Assembly (NCBI GenBank): GCA_947044365.1
Contig: OX345636.1
Span: forward strand, 50,834,746 to 50,898,745
Direction of reading: 5' to 3'
Source: Petrosia ficiformis
Taxonomy: Eukaryota > Porifera > Demospongiae > Haplosclerida > Petrosiidae
DNA length: 64,000 nucleotides
The position numbers were made by a program, and so were the translations under genes. Positions 58,642 to 64,000 of the stretch are shown here, one piece after another; positions within the stretch are counted from its first letter, which is position 1, and every line of letters starts with the position of its first letter. The notes beneath the pieces were generated by a model. The model did not search any database. It was not told the origin of the DNA and saw nothing but the letters and a program-made list of their open reading frames with translations.

Positions 58642-58770
58642 ATACAAATTTTGCCTTGCTTACTTGTTTCTAGTGAAAATTATTATTAATTATTAGCTCA
58701 CTGACTTTGTGACTGTATGTGGCCAGTACTAATCATGGTACATGTGTAGTTTCTAAAATGGCCCTGATGA

Positions 58771-59153
58771 TACAACATGTTATATAGACTATCTATAATG
58801 TACATGGATTGGATAGTACAACATGTTATATAACTATCACATGGATTGGATAGTACAACATGTTATATAACTATCTATAATGTACATGGATTGGATAGTA
58901 CAACATGTTATATAACTATCTATAATGTACATGGATTGGATAGTACAACATGTTATATAACTATCTATAATGTACATGGATTGGATAGTACAACATGTTA
59001 TATAACTATCACATGGATTGGATAGTGCAACATGTTATATAACTATCTATGATGTACATGGATTGGATAGTACAACATGTTAAATAGACTACCTATAATG
59101 TACATGGTTTGGATAGTACAACATGTTATAACTATAATATACATGGATTGGAT
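58771..59153. repeat. Minisatellite, 45-bp unit
   Basis: Eight to nine units of ACAACATGTTATATAACTAT plus CTATAATGTACATGGATTGG plus ATAGT; at least two units are about 10 bases shorter. 59154-60300 has scattered ACATGTAC motifs and no gene that I can support. Confidence 0.9.
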
Positions 59154-60320
59154 CAATTTGCTGTTTGAAACTTGTCTAGGCTATAATGTGTGTGATATCG
59201 AACTTCTGCTGTCGAAACATAATGTGAGTATTGTGTCACAAGTTGGGATTGATGACAAAGACATGTTTGGATCACAACTACAGGAAAAAAGGATTAAGAC
59301 TAGGATCATAGAATATGGACTAAATCACGATTGTAATTACAACAACAGCTTCTGTTAAAGGTATATGATACTTTAATCTTATATTTGAAGCTCATGTACA
59401 CTACAAAAATGAAATCGTTAAAATAACTATTTTATTGGTTAGTACAGTTGCAAGGAATAGCATGAGTTTAAATTTAGATTGTCAATTGTCATAAAGGATG
59501 TTGTGGCTACATGCATGTATGTTACTATAACATAATGTGTGCCAAGAATTAAAAGATACACTAGAATAGCCAGTTTCCAAAACCTCTGATGGCCAAATAC
59601 AATTACATGTACGTGTACTTTAGTACATGTAGTAAATGTATACTAAATTGTTGGCATGAAATATGAATAGTAGCACCCTAAATTTATAGTGCTTCAAGTA
59701 ATTTGAATATAATTAGTACAAAGTAGCAACAGGTATGGTACATGTACATGTACGTATTCTGAATAACATGTACATGTATGTATTCTGAATAACCTGTTAA
59801 ATCTTGCAGCTGTACTAACCACCTAATTAGTTATTTTAACCATTTTGTTTTTGCAGTGTAATAAACAAAATACTATCACTGTAATTATATAACGATGATC
59901 TTCATTATACTGTTAGGTAGAATTGCCTGAAGGTGGCTTTGATTAGAGCAACTACATGTAGAGTATATGATTGTGATATTATTAGTTTATTAAAGATGGT
60001 TCACATAGGGACACAAAGCCTTGTGTTGCATCAATGTGTTGTATTGTAAGCAAGATATGCTTCCATCAACGCCGTCAAATGTAGCGCAATGCGATGTGAG
60101 GATAGGATCTTTGTGTCAACTGCATGGCGTTTTACTAATTAGTTTTTTTAAATGTTATCGCAATACAACGGACGCAATGCTAGGCTTTGTATCACTATTT
60201 GAACCCAGCCTTACCCTTATAACCAACAGAATGTATAACAATATACCATACATGTACATGTGGGTATTACTATGGCATATATAATGTATTGTTCATAAGG
60301 TGTAGGAACATGTTTCTTAT

Positions 60321-60720
60321 TGGGAGGTTGGGGTTGGGGGTGTTACATGTAGAAGAATGAAGAAGGCATTTATATTATTACAATACATCATTCATGACAT
60401 ATAATGTAGATATAGTGTATTGGAGGGGGAGGGGGCACATATAGAGGGATGGAGAAGGCATTGTAGTACATCATTTATGACATATACTGTAGATATAGTG
60501 TATTGGAGGGGGAGGGGGCACATATAGAGGGATGGAGAAGGCATTGTAGTACATCATTCATGACATATACTGTAGATATAGATCATATAGTGTATTGGAG
60601 GGGGCTGGGCACATATAGAGAGATTGTAGTACATCATTCATGACATATAGTATACTGTAGATATAGTGTATTAGGGGGGAGGGGCACATATACATGTACA
60701 TGTAGATTGATGAAGATGTG
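60321..60720. repeat. G-rich minisatellite, about 100-bp unit
   Basis: About four units, each with GGAGGGGGAGGGGGCACATA, GGGATGGAGAAGGCATTG, TAGTACATCATTCATGACAT and TGTAGATATAGTGTATT. Each G-rich part has several runs of three or more G. Confidence 0.85.
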
Positions 60721-60905
60721 GATATTATTGTATTATATGATTTATGTCATATACTAGTTTATAGAGAAATGTTGGCGGGTTGGGGCACATACTCCCTGTT
60801 TCCCCTTGGTACTATGTTTTGTTTTGTTACTATACTTAATTATGACAGATTAAAATCAAGAAAATGTATTAATTGTAAGAATTAACAAGATATCTAGAGA
60901 AAAAA

Positions 60906-61310
60906 GTATCCCTTTGACTGCTTTGTTGTCTGAAGCATTCAGTAATCAAGGCTGACTTTATCATGCCTGAAACACAACAGCCTATTATAGTTATGATTTT
61001 GATTATCTACTCTCCTTACCTTTTACAGAACCTTGTAGAACTTTAGGAATATATTTTAGGTAGAATTGCTTGCTATTGGTTCCAGTTTCTGCGTAAACTA
61101 CAAGCAACTTTCTTTCTGCTGGTCTGTAGAGCTCGAGCACGCGTTCTATTACGTGCCATGCCTATTAATTGACCGAGCCCCCCGGAATAATGCAACTTCC
61201 TTAACTACGTATACAACGCGTACTCACGCAAGTGACACAAGGATATAAATATATATAAATACATTAAACCCCGTGGAAAGCAATCATAGAGATGGTCCTA
61301 CGGGCCATAA
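60906..61310 (+). mobile_element. ATCCCTATGA MITE family, copy
   Basis: ATCCCTTTGACTGCTTTG at the left and GGAAAGCAATCATAGAGAT at the right, with the same interior blocks as the 55502 copy. 61311-62119 has no gene. Confidence 0.7.
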
Positions 61311-62119
61311 AAAGTAGAAGATAAAATTAGCATTGATTTAGTCTTAAGAAGGCATTGAAACTCCTGAAGATTAAACGGTTACTTAATTATTATAATGAGG
61401 AATCATTAAATAATTGAATTTTAGTAGAGTTATATTGTACATATACATGTTCTCACTCAAGCATGAGATTATTGTGTTCTGTGGTTTGTACTATATTAGT
61501 TTATAAACTAACTTCATTAATTTTTACAATTAAATGTGTTTATTGACAAAAGATAATGTATGCAACTATGCATGTATGTACATTGGGTCTAATATTAATG
61601 TACAATGTTTGTACATATAATTCAGATGTAGTGTGAGGTTAATCAGCTAAATCATTAGTATTTGTGTAGGAGAAACGACAGCTGTGATAGAAAGAATATT
61701 CAATAATATTCACATGTGTAAATAATGTGTTACTTACATTACTACTAATAATAATTATCATTAATTAAAGTCATGACCATATATTGGCTACATTGATGAC
61801 CACATACTCACTTTACAACAAGTTCTCATTAAACTTCTTTTGATTATTACTATAATACATATATATGTGGGCGACCAATTGAAAAGGTGTCATATTTCGT
61901 TTAGTTTTCAAAACACTTAATATCAAGTACTCATTGATCAAGTAATAGTATGTCAATGAGGGTCTTATTTCAAATTATTTGATTTTCAATTTTGTTTCAA
62001 CACTTAAGATCATTTTTCAGTTATTTTGTGCACAAAACTTAGTAACTACATGTATGTTGGCTAACAACTTGGTTTCACAAATTGAAACTGTCATTTGTTT
62101 ATTTATTGAGACATCTCAA

Positions 62120-62895
62120 TACATAATGTACACATACAGGTACATTGTATGTATATTTTAGATGAAATATGTACACATACAGGTATGTATATCTAAGATA
62201 AAATAATAATGCATACATAATGTATACATACAGGTATGTATATCTAAGATGAAATAATAATAATGTACACATACAGGTATGTATATCTAAGATGAAATAA
62301 TAATGTACACATACAGGTACATGTATATCTAAGATGAAATAATAATATATACATACAGGTATGTACATGTATATCTAAGATGAAATAATAATATATACAT
62401 ACAGGTATGTATATCTAAGATGAAATAATAGTAATGTATACATACAGGTATGTATATCTAAGATGAAATAATAATGTATACATACAGGTATGTATATCTA
62501 AGATGAAATAATAATGTATGCATACAGGTACATGTATATCTAAGATGAAATAATAATGTACACATACAGGTATGTATATCTAAGATGAAATAATAATGTA
62601 CACATACAGGTATGTATATCTAAGATGAAATAATAATGTACACATACAGGTACATGTATGTATATCTAAGATGAAATAATAATGTACACATACAGGTATG
62701 TATATCTAAGATGAAATAATAATGTACGCATACAGGTATGTATATCTAAGATGAAATAATAATGTACACATACAGGTACATGTATGTATATCTAAGATGA
62801 AATAATAATGTACACATACAGGTATGTATATCTAAGATGAAATAATAATGTACACATACAGGTACATGTATATCTAAGATGAAATAATAATAATA
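62120..62895. repeat. Minisatellite, about 40-bp unit, about 18 copies
   Basis: Unit: TGTACACATACAGGTATGTA then TATCTAAGATGAAATAATAA. Units differ mainly by an optional ACATGT insertion (GGTACATGTA). The minus-strand ORFs over this region only reflect the repeat. Confidence 0.95.
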
Positions 62896-63339
62896 ATACT
62901 GAAAAGATATTAAATTGCAATATATTCTGTATACATATACAATTAGTTTATAATTAATAATAAGTATAATTATGTATAAGTATTTGTGATTTTGATTAAT
63001 AATCGACATAGCATTCCTCTGAGTGCCATATTGTCTTTGTGATATTATCAGGCTTGATGGCTATTAGACCTGAGGTGTGGTGTCATCACAGTGACAATAT
63101 ACTCCACGTGTGAGTGCACAAGGAGGTATGTTGTATTATAATATGGATATGTACAAAGTGTAAATGAATCTTTGATGTGTGGAATATTCCTATCCAATAC
63201 CTTTGGACTAGTCTATGCATAGCGTTTAAACTGTTAATTGTAGAATGCCATCTTGATGTAGTCAGGGCTAAAATTTCAATATTTAAAATATTTTGTATAT
63301 AGGACCTGTTAACATACTTACATGTACTATATAATTATA

Positions 63340-63376
63340 TTACATATATATTATATATATTATATATATATATAAT

Positions 63377-63471
<95 letters not shown>

Positions 63472-63478
63472 ATATAAT
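63340..63478. repeat. Long AT microsatellite
   Basis: About 130 bases of nearly pure AT. It is followed at 63489-63535 by GGAAAGCAATCATAGGGAT, the right end of another ATCCCTATGA MITE copy. Confidence 0.95.
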
Positions 63479-63662
63479 TATATGCATTAAAGCCTGTGGA
63501 AAGCAATCATAGGGATGAGCCTACGAGTTGTAATAACAAAAGTAGTCATTGTTGTTATACTAAAACACTAGTGTACATGTACATGATGTTATCGGAGATG
63601 TAGAAAGAAAAAAAGAAAGAAAGAAAGACACCTGAGGCAATGGAAAAATGAAAATGAGAGTT

Positions 63663-63734
63663 GCCTCAGGTGGGATTCGAATCCACGACACTCTGTACTC
63701 TGGACAGATGCTCTACCAACTGAGCTGCCAAGGC
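63663..63734 (-). tRNA. tRNA-like sequence, probably tRNA pseudogene or SINE head
   Basis: A cloverleaf is possible: acceptor stem GCCTTGG with CTGAGGC, D arm GCTCAGTTGGTAGAGC, anticodon stem TCTGT/ACAGA, T arm with TTCGAAT. The anticodon would be AGA (Ser), but serine tRNAs need a long variable arm, which is absent; position 33 is C instead of U, and the T stem has an A-C mismatch at its closing pair. A GAAA-type tract lies near it. Best read as a tRNA-derived repeat. Confidence 0.5.
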
Positions 63735-64000
63735 AGCTCAGCTGGCAGGGTCTGAATCAAACATCTCATATGCCTGTATGAACAGGCTAACTTGACACTA
63801 GGCATTAGGTGAAGGCCGGGGTAATGAAACCACCAAAGACACCAACACATGCACATGTATATAACAATTTAGAATGTATGTGATAACAGTTAGAAATATT
63901 TTGTAGCTCATTCAGAAATCCATTAACAAGTAGTTTAGTCTAAGATAACAATAAAATGGGATATAATATAATGAATGAATTATAAAATAATATTGCACTT

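Noticed and set aside
59077..59358. 93-aa ORF
   Set aside because: It begins inside the 45-bp minisatellite, and the rest has no domain features or neighbouring exon.
62120..62895. CRISPR-like array
   Set aside because: There are no unique spacers; the whole unit repeats and the context is eukaryotic.
62099..63009. Two ORFs with YTYLYVY-type repeats on the minus strand
   Set aside because: They are translations of the 40-bp minisatellite.
63663..63734. Functional serine tRNA
   Set aside because: It has no long variable arm, C at position 33 and a T-stem mismatch; kept only as tRNA-like.

Overview
The window looks like nuclear DNA of an invertebrate animal, most likely a marine sponge. It is AT-rich, has short spliced introns (about 60-300 bases) with GT-AG borders, TATA-box promoters, many small inverted-repeat elements, long AT runs, and animal-type domains (PLAC8, PHD finger, BED zinc finger, pogo-type transposase). 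The species is an inference; nothing in the sequence names it.

Bases 1-41,000 are dominated by a tandem family of seven small spliced genes that I do not recognise. Four are type B (162 or 160 aa, three exons: 4789-5465, 24855-25525, 29126-29806, 32779-33457). Three are type A (204 or 200 aa, four exons: 9876-10927, 36970-37939, 39875-40847). All are on the + strand with matching exon phases and matching TATA promoters. The cluster grew by segmental duplication: 1316-7690 is repeated at 21237-28050, and 8100-10930 at 35985-37940. Decayed family exons and pieces of a membrane-protein gene (last two exons at 881-1417) lie between the genes.

Bases 11701-19320 are one complete-looking DNA transposon inserted in the cluster. 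It has about 408-bp terminal inverted repeats, a TA target duplication, and one minus-strand gene of 15 inferred exons that stays in frame for about 1,190 codons. The order is psq/CENP-B type DNA-binding domains, a DD35D pogo-type transposase, a charged coiled coil, twelve 19-28 aa repeats each in its own small exon, a Ulp1/SENP-type (C48) SUMO protease with its catalytic residues, and a C-terminal PHD finger. This is the most unusual object in the window.

Bases 41,000-64,000 are gene-poor. They hold a short secreted-protein ORF with an insulin B-chain-like cysteine pattern (41677-41991), a broken minus-strand gene with two in-frame stops (46376-47975), a broken PLAC8 gene (52235-53148), two non-autonomous hAT elements (one keeping a BED finger), several MITE families, minisatellites near 58.8, 60.4 and 62.5 kb, and a tRNA-like sequence near the right edge.
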